Shown: piece after piece, positions 27,846 through 37,766 of the stretch
Layout: each line of letters begins with the position of its first letter
Position numbering within the stretch: position 1 is the first letter of the stretch
Assembly: GCA_013347225.1 (NCBI GenBank)
Contig: CP054595.1
Location: forward strand, 1,674,001-1,738,000
Reading direction: 5' to 3'
DNA length: 64,000 nucleotides
DNA from: Candidatus Accumulibacter similis
GTDB taxonomy: Bacteria > Pseudomonadota > Gammaproteobacteria > Burkholderiales > Rhodocyclaceae
Program-made: the position numbers and the translations under genes
Notes under the pieces: model-generated
Seen by the model: only the letters and a program-made list of their open reading frames with translations
The model's database searches: none
Told to the model about the DNA's origin: nothing

Positions 27846-28802
27846 TCAGTCGAGGAACGGACCGAGCAGGCGGTCGAGCGCGCCCCGCAGGTCCGCCGCC
27901 AGGCAATCGATCAGTTGTGGCCGCAGGCTGTTGCCGAGCCAGGTGATCTGCCGCTTGGCGAGCTGGCGGCTGGCGTAGATGCTGCGGTCGCGCAGTTCGC
28001 TGCGTGGTGCGAGGCCGTTCAGGACTTCCCACACCTGACGGTAGCCGACGCAGCGCATCGACGGCAAGCCGCCGTGCAGCCGGTAGCGGGCGCGCAGCGA
28101 CTCGACCTCGCCCTCGAGCCCGGCGGCCAGCATGGCATCGAAACGCTCGGCGATGCGCCGATGCAGGACAGCGCGCTCGCCCGGGACGAGGCCGATGGCC
28201 AGCAGGCGGTACGGCGGTGCCACCTGGCGGCCGGCGGCGAGCAGGCTCGACAGCGGCTGGCCGCTGAGACGAAAGACCTCGAGCGCGCGCTGGATGCGCT
28301 GCGCGTCGGTGCTGTGCAGGCGTGCCGCCGTCACCGGGTCGATGGCGGCGAGTTCGGCGTGCAGCGCCGGCCAGCCGCGGGCTGCCGCCTCGTCATCGAT
28401 GCTCGCCCGCATTGCCGGGTCGGCTGGCGGCAGCTCGGCCAGACCTTCGCAGAGCGCCTTGAAGTAGAGCATCGTCCCCCCCACCAGCAGCGGCACCCGT
28501 CCCCGCATCGTCGCCGCGGCCATCGCCGCCAGCGCGTCAACCCGGAAACGGGCTGCCGAGTAGCTCTCCTCGGGGCTGATCAGGTCGATCAGGTGGTGCG
28601 GAAACTCGGCCAGCGTTGCGGCGTCCGGCTTGGCGGTGCCGATGTCCATGCCCCGAAAGACCTGTGCCGAGTCGACACTGATCAACTCGACCGGAAAGCG
28701 GCGGGCGATCTCGATGGCCGCCGTCGTCTTGCCGCTGGCGGTCGGTCCGAGCAGCAGGATCGCCGGCGGCAGCTGCGCGGCGGGTTCGGCGGACGCGTTC
28801 AC
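27846..28802 (-). CDS. miaA: tRNA dimethylallyltransferase
   Basis: 318 residues from a GTG at 28802 that overlaps the mutL stop (GTGA). MiaA prenylates A37 of tRNAs reading UNN codons. The P-loop [11 protein letters not shown], the [19 protein letters not shown] stretch and the late [16 protein letters not shown] segment are diagnostic. The mutL-miaA order is common in proteobacteria. Confidence 0.96.
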   Translation of the reverse strand: MNASAEPAAQLPPAILLLGPTASGKTTAAIEIARRFPVELISVDSAQVFRGMDIGTAKPDAATLAEFPHHLIDLISPEESYSAARFRVDALAAMAAATMRGRVPLLVGGTMLYFKALCEGLAELPPADPAMRASIDDEAAARGWPALHAELAAIDPVTAARLHSTDAQRIQRALEVFRLSGQPLSSLLAAGRQVAPPYRLLAIGLVPGERAVLHRRIAERFDAMLAAGLEGEVESLRARYRLHGGLPSMRCVGYRQVWEVLNGLAPRSELRDRSIYASRQLAKRQITWLGNSLRPQLIDCLAADLRGALDRLLGPFLD

Positions 28803-30664
28803 CGGCCGCGCAGGAAGTGGCGATCGAGATCGGTCATGCTGAGCTGCATCCAGGTCGGCCGGCCGTGGTTGCAGTGGTCGGAGCGCTCGGTCTCCTCCAT
28901 CTGCCGCAGGAGTGCGTTCATCTCGGCGACCGAGAGCAGTCGCCGCGCGCGCACCGCTCCCTGGCAGGCCATGCTGGCGAGGAACTCGTTGCGTTGCGCC
29001 GTCGCCAGTTGGGTCTCTCCGTGCTCGCGCAGTTCGGCCAACAGCGACCGTGCCAGCGCGGCCGGATCGGCGGCGAGCAGCAGCGCGGGGACGCTGCGCA
29101 CCGCCAGTTGCCGCGGACCGACCGGCGCCAGGTCGAAGCCGAGCCGCTGCAGCGTCGTCGCATGCTCTTCGGCGGCGGCGACGTCGATCTCGTCGGCGTT
29201 GAAGACGGCCGGAATCAGCAGCGCCTGCGATGCCAGTCGCTGCTGCTCGAGCGCGCGCTTGAGCTTCTCGTAGAGGATGCGCTCGTGTGCTGCGTGCATG
29301 TCGACGACCACCAGGCCGGCAGCGTTCTGCGCCAGGATGTAGACCCCGTGCAGTTGCGCCAGCGCGTAACCCAGCGGTGGCGCGGCGTCGTTGCCCGTCG
29401 CCGGCAGCGACTCGCCGGGCAGCGACTCGCCCGGCGGTGACGGCGCCAGCGGCATGCGGGCCGCCGCGGCGAAGGCCTCGTAGGCAGCGCTGCGGGTCGC
29501 CTCGCCGACGCCGAGCGAACCCTGCCATGGCGGGCGGTTGGCGGCCGCGAAGCGCTGTCCGGGCGCGCCGGTCGTCGCCGCCGGCAGCGGCTGCAGTGCC
29601 GGCGAGGTGGGGCAAGCCGGCGCGGCGTCGGTGCCGACCGCCGTCGATGCCGGCGGTGCCGTTGGTCCGGCGAGGCAGCGCTGGGCGGCGTGGAAGACGA
29701 ACTGGTGGACCGCCCGCGAGTCGCGAAAGCGGACTTCGGTCTTCTGCGGGTGGACATTGACGTCGACCGTCGCCGGGTCGACTTCGAGGAAGAGGCAGTA
29801 GGCCGGGTAGCGGCTGCCGTGCAGCAAATCCTGGTAGGCCTCGCGCAGGGCGTGCATCAGCAGCCGGTCGCGCACGAAACGGCCGTTGACGTAGCAGTAC
29901 TGGGCGTCGCCGCGCGCACGTGAGTAGGCCGGCAGCGCACAGTAGCCGGCGAGGCGGAGCGGCCCGGCACTGGCATCGAGGCTGCGCGATTCGGCGAGGA
30001 AATCCTCGCCGAGAATCGCCGCGGTGCGCGCGCGCGCATCGCTGCGCGCCAGGTGCAGGCTGACGCGGCCGTTGTGGGTGAGGGTGAAAGCCACCTCCGG
30101 ATGTGCCAGCGCGATGCGCCGGAGCGTTTCGGAGCAATGCGCGAACTCGGTGCCCTCCGACTTGAGGAACTTTCGCCGCGCCGGCGTGTTGTAGTACAGG
30201 TCGCGCATCTCGACGACGGTGCCGATGGCGAGCGCGGCCGGCGCAGGTGTCGCGCCGGCTTCGCCGCCCAGCCGCCAGGCATGCGGGCCGGCCGAACCGC
30301 CGCTGGTCTTCGCACGACTGGTGATTGTCAGCCGGGAGACGGCAGCGACCGAAGCCAGCGCTTCACCGCGGAAGCCCAGCGTGCCGACGCATTCGAGGTC
30401 GCCGAGTGAAGCGATCTTCGACGTCGCGTGGCGCACGAGCGCCAGCGGCAGTTCATCGATGGCGATGCCACTGCCGTCGTCGCTGACCCGCATCAGCTTG
30501 ACGCCGCCCTCCTCGAGCTGGACCTGGATCGTCGAGCTGCCGGCATCGAGGGCGTTCTCGAGCAGTTCCTTGAGGACGGAGGCAGGCCGGTCCACCACTT
30601 CGCCAGCGGCGATCTGGCTGATCAGCAGGTCGGGGAGGACTTGGATTCGCGGTGTTTCGAGCAT
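28799..30664 (-). CDS. mutL: DNA mismatch repair protein MutL
   Basis: 621 residues. The N-terminal GHKL ATPase shows [26 protein letters not shown] and [12 protein letters not shown]. The C-terminal dimerisation domain has [12 protein letters not shown], which fits the MutL endonuclease pattern DQHA(X)2E(X)4E with Met for Gln, so nicking activity is plausible. A Pro/Ala-rich linker (about residues 330-430) joins the halves. The ATG at 30664 is followed downstream by the overlapping miaA. Confidence 0.96.
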   Translation of the reverse strand: MLETPRIQVLPDLLISQIAAGEVVDRPASVLKELLENALDAGSSTIQVQLEEGGVKLMRVSDDGSGIAIDELPLALVRHATSKIASLGDLECVGTLGFRGEALASVAAVSRLTITSRAKTSGGSAGPHAWRLGGEAGATPAPAALAIGTVVEMRDLYYNTPARRKFLKSEGTEFAHCSETLRRIALAHPEVAFTLTHNGRVSLHLARSDARARTAAILGEDFLAESRSLDASAGPLRLAGYCALPAYSRARGDAQYCYVNGRFVRDRLLMHALREAYQDLLHGSRYPAYCLFLEVDPATVDVNVHPQKTEVRFRDSRAVHQFVFHAAQRCLAGPTAPPASTAVGTDAAPACPTSPALQPLPAATTGAPGQRFAAANRPPWQGSLGVGEATRSAAYEAFAAAARMPLAPSPPGESLPGESLPATGNDAAPPLGYALAQLHGVYILAQNAAGLVVVDMHAAHERILYEKLKRALEQQRLASQALLIPAVFNADEIDVAAAEEHATTLQRLGFDLAPVGPRQLAVRSVPALLLAADPAALARSLLAELREHGETQLATAQRNEFLASMACQGAVRARRLLSVAEMNALLRQMEETERSDHCNHGRPTWMQLSMTDLDRHFLRGR

Positions 30665-30731
30665 TGCCGGATTATACCGGGGCGGCTTCCGGTAGAATCG
30701 CGGCTTGCCGACAGCCCACACCGTGCCGCCG

Positions 30732-31367
30732 ATGGAATATCTCGCCAGCTTCATCGACATCATCCTGCACCTCGACAAGCACCTGGCGGTGCTGGTGCAG
30801 CAGTACGGGCAGTGGATCTACGCCATCCTCTTCGTCATCATCTTCAGCGAGACCGGCTTCGTCGTCACCCCCTTCCTGCCAGGCGATTCGCTGCTCTTCG
30901 TCGCCGGCGCACTGGCCGCGCTCGGTGGCATGGACATTGCCGTCCTGCTGGCCGTCCTCGGTGCGGCGGCGGTTCTGGGCAACATGGTGAACTATCAGAT
31001 CGGCCGTTTCCTCGGGCCGCGGGTCTTCCAGTGGGAGCAGTCGCGCTTCTTCAACAAGACCGCGCTCGAGAAGACACACGCCTTCTACGAGAGGCACGGT
31101 GGCAAGACCCTGGTGATCTCGCGTTTCCTGCCGCTGTTTCGTACCTTTGCGCCCTTTGTCGCCGGTATCGGTGCGATGAGCTACGCCCGCTTCACCTTCT
31201 TCAACCTGGTCGGCGGGCTGGGTTGGGTCGGCTCGCTGACTCTGGCGGGTTACTGGTTCGGCAATCTGCCCTGGATTCAGAAGAACCTGTCGCTGGTGAT
31301 CCTGGCGATCATCGCCATTTCCCTGGTGCCGGTGATGGTTGGCTGGCTCCAGCACCGGCGGGCCTGA
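30732..31367 (+). CDS. DedA family membrane protein
   Basis: 211 residues. I use the internal ATG at 30732 (MEYLASFIDIIL), which lines up with known DedA proteins, rather than 30705. Family motifs are FSETGFVVTPFLPGDSLLF and ISRFLPLFRTFAPFVAGIGA. DedA proteins move phospholipids or undecaprenyl phosphate across the inner membrane and affect envelope homeostasis. TAGAAT at about 30692 is a likely -10; the gene is divergent from mutL. Confidence 0.88.
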   Translation: MEYLASFIDIILHLDKHLAVLVQQYGQWIYAILFVIIFSETGFVVTPFLPGDSLLFVAGALAALGGMDIAVLLAVLGAAAVLGNMVNYQIGRFLGPRVFQWEQSRFFNKTALEKTHAFYERHGGKTLVISRFLPLFRTFAPFVAGIGAMSYARFTFFNLVGGLGWVGSLTLAGYWFGNLPWIQKNLSLVILAIIAISLVPVMVGWLQHRRA

Positions 31368-31483
31368 GACATGCCGCGTCGCAGCGGGCCCTTTCCGCCA
31401 ACTGCCGCCGTGGCCGGTGGTTGCCTTGAGCGGCGTTGCGGCGCTCGCCGGCTGCGGCTGTCCCCGTTGGTGGCGGAGGGGAA

Positions 31484-32146
31484 ATGACCCGGGTCGTCAT
31501 CCTGATCTCGGGCCGCGGCAGCAACATGGCATCGCTGCTGGCAGCGAGCGATTCCGGTGCGCTGCCGGCGAAGATCGTCGCCGTCATCGCCAACCGTCCC
31601 GACGCACAGGGTCTGCTCACTGCCGCCGCGCGGGGCGTGGCGACCGGCGTCGTCGATCATCGCCTGTTTGCCGAGCGCGAGCAGTTCGACAGCGCGCTCG
31701 CCGCGGCGATCGAGGTCTTTGCGCCCGACCTCGTCGTCCTCGCCGGTTTCATGCGAATCCTCGGCGCCGACTTCGTGCGCCGCTTTGACGGCCGTCTGAT
31801 CAATATTCACCCGTCGCTGCTGCCGGCCTTTCCCGGCCTGCACACGCATCGCCGCGCTCTGGCCGAGGGGGTACGGATTCATGGCTGCACGGTGCATTTC
31901 GTCACTGCCGATCTCGACCACGGGCCGGTGATCATCCAGGCGGCGGTACCGGTGCTCGATGGCGACGACGAGGACCTGCTCGCGGCCCGGGTGCTGGCGC
32001 AGGAACATGTCATCTATCCGCAGGCCGTGCGCTGGTTTGCCGAGGGGCGCCTGCGGGTTCATGCCGGCCGCGTTCTGCTCGAGTCTGCGCCGGATGGTGC
32101 GGGCGTCCTGATCGCGCCGCTGCCCGACCCATGCCCGCCCTGCTGA
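31484..32146 (+). CDS. purN: Phosphoribosylglycinamide formyltransferase
   Basis: 220 residues. It formylates GAR in purine synthesis using 10-formyltetrahydrofolate. The core is standard: VVILISGRGSNMASLL at the start, INIHPSLLPAFPGLHTHRRA with the catalytic His-loop, and HFVTADLDHGPVI with the Asp. GGAGGGG lies before the ATG. Its end overlaps the DUF3108 gene by 16 bases. Confidence 0.96.
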   Translation: MTRVVILISGRGSNMASLLAASDSGALPAKIVAVIANRPDAQGLLTAAARGVATGVVDHRLFAEREQFDSALAAAIEVFAPDLVVLAGFMRILGADFVRRFDGRLINIHPSLLPAFPGLHTHRRALAEGVRIHGCTVHFVTADLDHGPVIIQAAVPVLDGDDEDLLAARVLAQEHVIYPQAVRWFAEGRLRVHAGRVLLESAPDGAGVLIAPLPDPCPPC

Positions 32147-33168
32147 TCTTCGCCCTTGCCGCGTCGCTTGGCCTGCATACTGTCGTACTGTTCGTTCCGG
32201 AGGTCGATCTGTCCTTTCCTGCCGAGCCGCCGCCGCTGTCGGCCGAACTGAAGCCACCGGTCGCGGTTCCGCCGCCGCGCGCCACGGAACCTGCAGCGCC
32301 GGTCGCGGCGCCACCCCATCCCGTTCGCAAGCGGCGGCCGCCGGCGGCGGGCAAGCAGGCGCCGTCGACGCGGGCGGCCTTGACGGAGGTTCCGGCAGAA
32401 GCGCCGGCACCGCCGCCAGGCGCGGCTGCAGACGCCGAAGACGGAGCGGCTGCAGCCGCGGCGATCGCCGATCCAGCGACGGTGGAGCAGCAGGGCGCCG
32501 GCGCGGCGGCAGACGCGCTGGCTGTGGCCGTCGCCTCGTTGCCAGCACGCGGCGTCATCCGCTATTCCGTCGAGAGCGGCGATCCGGGCTTTCAGGTCGG
32601 TCGCGCGACGCACTCGTGGGAAGCCGAGGACGGTTTCTATCGCATCACCGCCGTCACCGAGACGAGCGGGCTGGTCGGCTTCTTCCGTCCGCTGCGGGTC
32701 GAAGTCGAGAGCCGCGGCCGGCTGAGCAGCGCCGGGCTGCAGCCGGAACGCTTCGTCACTCGCCAGACGGGACGCGAGAGGAACGAGCAGGCCGACTTCG
32801 ACTGGCAGCAGATGGAGGTGCACCTGTCCGATCGGTCGACGCAGACGCTCAGCGCCGGAGCGCAGGATCTGCTGTCGCTGAATTACCAGCTCGGCTTGCT
32901 TGGTGACCTCGCGACCGGTCACGAGCTGTCGGTCGTCACCGGCCGGAAGTATGCGCGCTACCGGCTCGAGGTCCTTCCCGACGAGGAGGTCGAGACACCC
33001 GCCGGAACCTTCAGGAGCGTGCACCTGCGGGTTCCCGGTGTGGCGTCGACCGAACTCTGGCTGGCCCGCGAGCGCAGGCTGCTGCCGGTGAAGATTCGCT
33101 ACGTCGACCGCAGGGGCAACCTCTATGTCCAGGTGGCCACTGCCATCGAAGTCGGCGAGGAGCCCTGA
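32131..33168 (+). CDS. DUF3108 domain protein with proline/alanine-rich linker
   Basis: 345 residues. An N-terminal signal anchor (LLIFALAASLGLHTVVLFV) leads into a long Pro/Ala-rich linker (about 30-125) resembling TonB-like spacers; the C-terminal 220 residues match DUF3108, an outer-membrane or periplasmic beta-rich domain (YRLEVLPDEEVETPAGTFRS). Role unknown. It overlaps purN and is followed 2 bases later by the rRNA methyltransferase, in one operon. Confidence 0.82.
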   Translation: MPALLIFALAASLGLHTVVLFVPEVDLSFPAEPPPLSAELKPPVAVPPPRATEPAAPVAAPPHPVRKRRPPAAGKQAPSTRAALTEVPAEAPAPPPGAAADAEDGAAAAAAIADPATVEQQGAGAAADALAVAVASLPARGVIRYSVESGDPGFQVGRATHSWEAEDGFYRITAVTETSGLVGFFRPLRVEVESRGRLSSAGLQPERFVTRQTGRERNEQADFDWQQMEVHLSDRSTQTLSAGAQDLLSLNYQLGLLGDLATGHELSVVTGRKYARYRLEVLPDEEVETPAGTFRSVHLRVPGVASTELWLARERRLLPVKIRYVDRRGNLYVQVATAIEVGEEP

Positions 33169-33170
33169 GC

Positions 33171-34430
33171 ATGCGTGTGACACCGCCGCTGCTTCAGCAT
33201 GCGCAAGCGCTGCTTGGTGAACTCCTGCGCTCGGTCTTCGCCGCCGACCGGGTGGTTGCCGCCTACTTCAGGCAACATCGCGACTTGGGGCATGGCGAGC
33301 GCGGCTTCGTTGCCGAACTGGTGTTTGCGGTTCTGCGGCGCAAGCGCTCGCTGTCGGCACGCTGCGCCGGTGACCTGAGTTCGCGCCGCCTGCTGCTGGC
33401 GGCACTGGCCTGCGTGCAGGGAATGAACCGGCGGCAGCTGGCGGAGGTGTTGAGCGAGTCGGAGAGCAAGTGGCTGGCGCAGGCAAAGGCGGTGCGCCTC
33501 GAGGATCTGTCGCCTGCAGTGCGGCTCGATCTGCCGGACTGGCTGTACGGCGAGTTGCTGGCCGGCTTCGCCGCCGATGAACTCGAGCGCCTGGCAGCCG
33601 CGCTGAATCAGCCGGCGCCGCTCGACCTGCGCGTCAACCCGCTCAAGGCCGGGCGCGACGAAGTGCTGCAGAAGTTGCTCGAAAGCGGCCTGGCAGCCAG
33701 TCCGTGTCCGTATTCGCCGCTGGGCATCCGCCTCGCGGGCAAGCCGGCGCTGGCGGGACATCCCCTGTTCCTCGATGGCTGCGTCGAGGTGCAGGACGAA
33801 GGCAGCCAGTTGCTCGGCTTCCTGCTGCAGCCGCGGCGTGGCCAGATGGTGGCCGACTTCTGCGCCGGCGCCGGCGGCAAGACCCTGCTGCTCGGGGCAC
33901 TGATGCGCTCGCAGGGCCGGCTCTATGCCTTCGATGTCGCCGATCGCCGGCTGGCGAAGTTGAAGCCGCGCCTGGCGCGCTCCGGCCTGTCGAACGTGCA
34001 CCCGGTGCGCATCGAGTCGGAGCGTGACGTCCGTGTCGGCCGTCTTGCCGGCAAGCTCGATCGCGTCCTGGTGGACGCGCCGTGCTCGGGTCTGGGGACG
34101 CTGCGGCGCAACCCCGACCTCAAGTGGCGGCAGAGCCCGGCGAGCGTTGTCGAGCTGACGACCAAGCAGGGAGCGATTCTCGCTGCTGCCGCCAGCCTCG
34201 TGAAGCCTGGCGGGCGGCTTGTGTACGCGACCTGCAGCCTGCTCGAGGCGGAGAACGACCGCATCGTCGACGGCTTCCTGGCAGAGCACCCGCAGTTCGT
34301 CGCCTGCCCGGCGGGGCAGATCCTGCAACAGCAGGACATCGCTCTGGATACCGGCGAGCGGCTGCGGCTGCTGCCGCATCGGCACGCGACCGACGGTTTT
34401 TTTGCGACGGCAATGGAGAGGAGGCAATGA
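33171..34430 (+). CDS. RsmB/NOP family rRNA cytosine methyltransferase
   Basis: 419 residues. The SAM-binding motif is VADFCAGAGGKTLLLGAL, the two catalytic cysteines are in VDAPCSGLGTLRRNPD and YATCSLLEAEND, all classical for m5C rRNA methyltransferases. An N-terminal NusB-like helical part is present. RsmB targets C967 of 16S rRNA; which site this protein modifies is not certain. It overlaps the MscS gene by 4 bases (ATGA). Confidence 0.92.
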   Translation: MRVTPPLLQHAQALLGELLRSVFAADRVVAAYFRQHRDLGHGERGFVAELVFAVLRRKRSLSARCAGDLSSRRLLLAALACVQGMNRRQLAEVLSESESKWLAQAKAVRLEDLSPAVRLDLPDWLYGELLAGFAADELERLAAALNQPAPLDLRVNPLKAGRDEVLQKLLESGLAASPCPYSPLGIRLAGKPALAGHPLFLDGCVEVQDEGSQLLGFLLQPRRGQMVADFCAGAGGKTLLLGALMRSQGRLYAFDVADRRLAKLKPRLARSGLSNVHPVRIESERDVRVGRLAGKLDRVLVDAPCSGLGTLRRNPDLKWRQSPASVVELTTKQGAILAAAASLVKPGGRLVYATCSLLEAENDRIVDGFLAEHPQFVACPAGQILQQQDIALDTGERLRLLPHRHATDGFFATAMERRQ

Positions 34431-35743
34431 GCGAGAAGGAGATGTTTGCCCTGTTGTTGGAACTCTGGCGCGATCTGCAGGACCCCGGCTTTCTCTGGCA
34501 GGTGTCTGCCCTGCTGCTCAGCCTGCTCATCGCCTGGGGTGCGACGCGCTTGTGGCAGCGGCGCGAGACTGCGGTTGCGGCTGCGCCGTACGGTGCCCTG
34601 CGCGCCTTCGGCAGCGGCAGTCTGAAGCGGGTTTCATTCCCGCTGCTGGCGCTGCTGCTGGTGCTCATCGCCCGGCGCGCCTTTCGCCACTGGCATCTCG
34701 GACCGGTCAGCCTGCTCGACCTGGCGGTGCCCTTGCTGTTGTCGATGGCTCTCGTGCGGGCGGCGGTCTACGTCCTGCGTCACGCCTTTCCGCCGAGCGG
34801 CTGGGTGGCGACTTCCGAGCGCCTGATCGCCACCGTCGTCTGGCTTGGCTTCGCCTTGCACCTGACCGGCCTCGCCGACCCGCTGATCGAGTTGCTGCAG
34901 CAGGTGAGTTTCCCCGCCGGCCGACAGAGGCTCGACCTGTGGACCTTGCTCAGCGGGTTGGTGACGGTGGTGTTGACCGTGCTGCTGGCGCTGTGGCTGT
35001 CGCGCGAGATCGAGTCGCGATTGCTGGCCAGCGAGACGATCGACTCGAACATGCGGGTCGTGCTTGGCCGCCTGGTCAAGGCCGTTCTGTCGGTGATCGC
35101 CCTGCTGCTCGGGCTGTCGATCGTCGGCATCGACATCACGGCGCTGTCGGTGTTCAGCGGCGCACTCGCCGTCGGCCTCGGGCTCGGTCTGCAGAAGATC
35201 GCCAGCAATTATGTCAGCGGCTTCATCATCCTGCTCGACCGCTCGATTCGTCTCGGCCACCTCGTGGCGATAGACCCCACGACTTCGGGGGTGGTGAGCC
35301 AGATCACCGCCCGCTACACCGTGCTGCGCACGCTCACCGGCACCGAGGTCATCATTCCGAACGAGTACCTGGTTTCCAATATCGTCCGCAACGAGTCATA
35401 CAGTGACTCGCAGGTGCGCGTCGTCGTCTCGCTGCAGGTGAGCTATGGCACCGACCTGGAACTGGCGATGCGGCTGATGAACGAGGCGGCGCGGGCACAG
35501 CCACGGGTGCTGCCCGAGCCGGCGCCGCAGGTTCTGCTGACGGCCTTTGCCGACAGCGGCATCAGCCTCGACCTTGGCTTCTGGATCGGCGACCCGCAGG
35601 AAGGCACCGGCGGCGTTCGCTCGGCGATCAACATGATGATCTGGCGCTCGTTTCGTGAGAACGGCATCGAGATCCCCTTCCCGCAGCGCGAAGTGCGGCT
35701 GATCGGCAGTCCGCCGGCCGCGACCCCGCCGGCAGCGGGCTGA
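34427..35743 (+). CDS. Mechanosensitive ion channel, MscS family
   Basis: 438 residues. Several N-terminal membrane helices precede the conserved TM3-like pore segment and beta domain: SVFSGALAVGLGLGLQKIAS with Gly/Ala packing, then NYVSGFIILLDRSIRLGH and TGTEVIIPNEYLVSN. It should open under hypo-osmotic stress. It overlaps the rRNA methyltransferase by 4 bases and is the last gene of the purN operon. Confidence 0.92.
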   Translation: MSEKEMFALLLELWRDLQDPGFLWQVSALLLSLLIAWGATRLWQRRETAVAAAPYGALRAFGSGSLKRVSFPLLALLLVLIARRAFRHWHLGPVSLLDLAVPLLLSMALVRAAVYVLRHAFPPSGWVATSERLIATVVWLGFALHLTGLADPLIELLQQVSFPAGRQRLDLWTLLSGLVTVVLTVLLALWLSREIESRLLASETIDSNMRVVLGRLVKAVLSVIALLLGLSIVGIDITALSVFSGALAVGLGLGLQKIASNYVSGFIILLDRSIRLGHLVAIDPTTSGVVSQITARYTVLRTLTGTEVIIPNEYLVSNIVRNESYSDSQVRVVVSLQVSYGTDLELAMRLMNEAARAQPRVLPEPAPQVLLTAFADSGISLDLGFWIGDPQEGTGGVRSAINMMIWRSFRENGIEIPFPQREVRLIGSPPAATPPAAG

Positions 35744-35780
35744 GCGCTTCCTGTCGGCAGCGGCGCAGCGGCCGACGGAC

Positions 35781-35810
35781 AAAAAAAACCCGCGCAACGT
35801 TGGCGCGGGT
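35781..35810 (-). terminator. Intrinsic terminator for the small-protein operon
   Basis: On the minus strand ACCCGCGC, a loop around AACGTT and GCGCGGGT are followed by a run of eight T. It closes transcription arriving from the two small genes at 35923-36275; the MscS gene converges from the other side. Between it and the small genes (35811-35922) I see nothing. Confidence 0.88.
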
Positions 35811-35922
35811 CGAAAGTCCGTCGTTCGGACGGGCGGAAGGGAGGGTCAACCAAGTACAGCAGAAACACGCAGACTACAGCTACAGACACTACATGATGCA
35901 GCAACCACCAAGCGAAGCGGAT

Positions 35923-36120
35923 TCAGCGACGCTTGTCACGGCTCGCTGCCCGCCAGCAGCGGACAGCGTACCAGGCGAGCGCAACGGCGGCGGCGATCAG
36001 CGCGGACTCGAGCAGGTTCATCTCACCGGCGCTGAGCACATCCCAGGCGACGATGCCGACGAACAGGCCGACACCCTCGCTGATCGGGAACCGCTCCGAC
36101 GGCACAGCCAGCGTACTCAT
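35923..36120 (-). CDS. Small membrane protein (65 residues) of unknown function
   Basis: The ATG at 36120 shares a base with the stop of the preceding small gene (TGATG), so translation is coupled. Two hydrophobic segments, EGVGLFVGIVAWDVLSAG and NLLESALIAAAVALAWYAV, precede a basic end (CWRAASRDKRR), giving a hairpin-like inner membrane topology. An intrinsic terminator lies about 110 bases downstream. I do not recognise the family. Confidence 0.65.
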   Translation of the reverse strand: MSTLAVPSERFPISEGVGLFVGIVAWDVLSAGEMNLLESALIAAAVALAWYAVRCWRAASRDKRR

Positions 36121-36275
36121 CAGCCGCCATGACAACGGTGCTCGGCACGGCCGCAATGGCCGGCCTGCTCGTCTTCACGAGACTCGGCAAAGCCATCGGC
36201 CGCCGGCTCGGCAGAGAACAAGTGCTGCCGGGCGGCAGCAAGGAATTGCTCGCAATTGATTTTGAACTCGCTCAT
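36120..36275 (-). CDS. 51-residue Cys/His-rich small protein of unknown function
   Basis: The ATG at 36275 has AGGAGACGAG immediately upstream, a strong ribosome-binding site. The peptide begins MSEFKINCEQFLAAARQH and ends with a Cys/His cluster (HCGRAEHRCHGG) that could bind metal. It is coupled by TGATG to the 65-residue membrane protein, and both precede one terminator, so they behave as a two-gene operon. Too short for standard gene calling. Confidence 0.6.
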   Translation of the reverse strand: MSEFKINCEQFLAAARQHLFSAEPAADGFAESREDEQAGHCGRAEHRCHGG

Positions 36276-36353
36276 CTCGTCTCCTGATTCATTGCCTCTT
36301 CGACAGGGATGGATGATAGTCGGCAGGTGTCTTCCGGGTCTGCAGTGATTGCG

Positions 36354-37766
36354 TCAGCTTTCGGTGACGTTCTGTGACAGCGGCCAGCTCAGCGTCAGAC
36401 GGGCGCCGCCGAGCGGCGACTCGGCAGCGCTGGCGCGACCGTTGTGCTGCTCCAGAACCAGACGGGCGATCGCCAGGCCAAGGCCGTAGCCACCGGTCGA
36501 GCGGTCGCGCGAACGGTCCAGCCGGGTGAAAGCGGAGAAGACGCGATCACGCTCCTCCACCGGGATGCCGATGCCGTCGTCGTCGACATGCACCCGGATC
36601 TCGCCGTCGGTCACCTCGGCGCTGACACGGACCCTGGTACGGGCGTAGCGGATGGCGTTGCGCAGCAGATTGCCAATGGCGTAGGGCATGCTCTTGCGGT
36701 CGAGTTCGACGTGCAGCACCGCTGGCAGGGGGCTGCTGTCCACCTGCAGGTCGAGCTTGCGAGCGAGGACGCGGACGGCTTCCACCTGCTCATCGAGCCA
36801 CGGTGCGAATTCGACCTCGGTCAGGTGCAGCTCGGGTTGCTCGCGCTCGAAGCGGGCGTAGGTCAGGCTCGAGTCGATCAGTCCGTCCAGTTCATCGAGG
36901 TCACCCTCCATGGCTCCCGCCAGGCGTTCGCGTTCGCTTCTCTCGTCGGTGGCGGCGAGCATCTCGAGCGCGAAGCGCAGACGAGCGATCGGCGTCCGCA
37001 GTTCGTGCGAGATGGCGCTCGACAGCTCCTTCTGCGTCGCGATCAGCCGCTGGATGCGTTCGGCCATGCCGTTCAGCGTTTCGGCGAGCGGCCTGAAGGC
37101 GCTGCTGCGCATCCCTGGCGCGCGTGCCGCGAAGAGTCCTTCGCCGAGCGAACGCGCGGTCTGGCGCATCGCTTCCAGATCCCGCCAGACGGGGTGCACC
37201 CAGAGCCAGACGACGATCGCCAGGCAGACGCCGATCAGGCTCCAGGTCAGCAGGCTGATGCGCAGATCGAGCGGCATCCCGCGCTGATACTCCGGATTCC
37301 GTTCCGGGGAAATCGGTCCAACGACGAGTATCTGCGGGGTCTGCTTCAGGCGGTGGTAGATGATGTCCCCCTGCACGTCGATCGCCAGTTCGCCGCTGTC
37401 GAGCTTCTCGGCCTCCTTCGGGGGCAGCGTCAGCGTCCAGCGGTCGACGATGTCGAGTCGATAGGCGAACTTCTGGTCGAGGGCCTTGATCGTTCGCGTC
37501 CACTCCGAGCGTGGTCGGCGGAACAGTTCTTCCTCGATCAGCAACACCGTGCCGCGCATGAAACGGCTGGTGTAATCATCGGTGATTCCCTTCACCGCGG
37601 TCGAGATGACGAAGTCGGCAAAGATCGCGATGGCCACGAACGAACCCATGACCAGCAGGTAGAAGTTGAAGAACAGCCGTGACAGGCTGTAGCGGCCGCG
37701 CCAGGGTGCCGGCTTGTAAGTTCCAAGGATGGCGAGCAGCTTGTTGTTGCCGCTATTGCCAGTCAT
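36354..37766 (-). CDS. RstB-like sensor histidine kinase
   Basis: 470 residues from the ATG at 37766. Two membrane segments (about 30-55 and 195-220) enclose a periplasmic sensor of the RstB type; HAMP follows; the H-box SSAISHELRTPIARLR places the phospho-accepting His near 254; N, G1 and G2 boxes are NLLRNAIRYA, VDDDGIGIP and GYGLGLAIA. It overlaps its response-regulator gene by 14 bases. Confidence 0.92.
   Translation of the reverse strand: MTGNSGNNKLLAILGTYKPAPWRGRYSLSRLFFNFYLLVMGSFVAIAIFADFVISTAVKGITDDYTSRFMRGTVLLIEEELFRRPRSEWTRTIKALDQKFAYRLDIVDRWTLTLPPKEAEKLDSGELAIDVQGDIIYHRLKQTPQILVVGPISPERNPEYQRGMPLDLRISLLTWSLIGVCLAIVVWLWVHPVWRDLEAMRQTARSLGEGLFAARAPGMRSSAFRPLAETLNGMAERIQRLIATQKELSSAISHELRTPIARLRFALEMLAATDERSERERLAGAMEGDLDELDGLIDSSLTYARFEREQPELHLTEVEFAPWLDEQVEAVRVLARKLDLQVDSSPLPAVLHVELDRKSMPYAIGNLLRNAIRYARTRVRVSAEVTDGEIRVHVDDDGIGIPVEERDRVFSAFTRLDRSRDRSTGGYGLGLAIARLVLEQHNGRASAAESPLGGARLTLSWPLSQNVTES

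Noticed and set aside
35443..35904. Minus-strand open frame starting with a hydrophobic segment
   Set aside because: It would be translated through the intrinsic terminator at 35781-35810 and into the antisense of the MscS gene.
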